DNA from: Ktedonosporobacter rubrisoli
GTDB lineage: Bacteria > Chloroflexota > Ktedonobacteria > Ktedonobacterales > Ktedonobacteraceae
DNA: 64,000 nt
Direction: 5' to 3'
NCBI RefSeq assembly: GCF_004208415.1
Contig: NZ_CP035758.1
Location: 3,906,001 to 3,970,000 of the forward strand
Within the stretch, counting starts at the first letter, position 1. Each line of letters begins with the position of its first letter. Shown here in pieces: positions 63,732 to 64,000 of this stretch. The translations under genes were made by a program, and so were the position numbers. Under the pieces are notes generated by a model that had not been told where the DNA came from, searched no databases, and saw only the letters and a list, made by a program, of their open reading frames with translations.

Positions 63732-64000
63732 ATGGTGATGCCTCAATCAATAACCGAGCAAACCTTGCGCTCATTTGCGATAGATATTTTTTCCCCCACG
63801 ATTATTGAAGCTGGACAACGCGCCAAAGCGCTTACAGAACAGATTAGGCGAGAATGGGAGGCGGATACCAACAAGGATATCACCTTTGGCACTCAGCATG
63901 AAATCAGTATGTATAATTGTTACCCATACTTGTTCCTTGAGGCTTTTCCCGCTATTCCCCCGAAAAACTTGCAGATTTTACCCTGGCCGCCAATCTCTAT
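63732..64000 (+). CDS. Third terpene-synthase-like gene, partial, apparent frameshift
   Basis: Start of a paralogue of the proteins at 41515 and 55650. The visible 75 residues include SMYNCYPYLFLEAFPAIPP, the same CYPYLF block. After this the frame goes wrong: in five Cs at 63957-63961 one more C would give IPPEKLADFTLAANLY, matching ADFTLAIKLL of the module B protein. The present frame reads on unlike the family. GGAGG precedes the ATG by 11 bases. The rest of the gene, including both acid motifs, lies beyond the window. Confidence 0.7.
   Translation, partial: MVMPQSITEQTLRSFAIDIFSPTIIEAGQRAKALTEQIRREWEADTNKDITFGTQHEISMYNCYPYLFLEAFPAIPPKNLQILPWPPIS

Overview
The window looks like a chromosomal piece of a Ktedonobacteria-type Chloroflexota bacterium, an inference from gene content with no 16S to confirm it. 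It has several very large STAND/LuxR regulators (cyclase-like + NB-ARC + TPR + LuxR; MalT-like; XRE + NB-ARC + TPR), DUF2332 and DUF1003 proteins, a short copper amine oxidase, decayed insertion sequences and wide gene spacing. No rRNA, tRNA or CRISPR array was seen.

Layout. 1-11 kb: copper amine oxidase, an APH-type kinase, a small alpha/beta hydrolase, a 1046-residue cyclase-like/LuxR regulator, a frameshifted asparagine synthetase and a MarR regulator. 11.6-18 kb: a zinc-free quinone oxidoreductase with unusually GC-rich codons, a MalT-like regulator and an FAD monooxygenase. 17.9-18.7 kb: an IS200/IS605 element with intact tnpA and wrecked tnpB. 18.7-31.3 kb: an XRE/NB-ARC/TPR regulator, a small secreted protein, a frameshifted oxidoreductase with its probable MarR regulator and shared palindromic operators, a molybdopterin oxidoreductase, an IS66 scar, DUF2332, an orphan ABC substrate-binding protein with a broken permease, and DUF1003. 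31.6-38 kb: two more giant regulators.

38.3-46.3 kb and 55.2-64 kb hold the most interesting content: three related modules that pair short ribosomal peptide precursors with large two-domain terpene-synthase-like proteins. Module A has a radical SAM/SPASM maturase, six precursors with a C-x-C-x3-C end, a fused class I/class II terpene-synthase-like protein, a membrane M50-type protease with a possible PqqD-like front end, a small helical protein and, convergently, a homologue of the Pyr4/PaxB transmembrane terpene cyclases. Module B has one precursor with C-x-x-N-x-C motifs and a second fused terpene-synthase-like protein. Module C has a second radical SAM/SPASM maturase, five precursors with C-x-x-N-x-C motifs and a C-terminal Trp, and the start of a third terpene-synthase-like gene, which runs off the window. 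Each of these large genes is preceded by a hairpin that separates it from the precursors. My reading (inference) is a RiPP-terpenoid hybrid pathway: radical SAM crosslinking of a Cys-rich core, then prenylation and/or terpenoid cyclisation of the peptide.

Between modules A and B lies a sugar or sugar-acid catabolic operon (Gfo/Idh/MocA dehydrogenase, SDR, TIM-barrel isomerase) divergent from a FadR-type GntR regulator with a palindrome between them, then a TreT-like GT4 glycosyltransferase and a GNAT acetyltransferase. Four genes are frameshifted. Three of the breaks sit in G/C homopolymers of 5-6 bases and would be repaired by one extra base, which points to sequencing error at least as strongly as to true pseudogenes.
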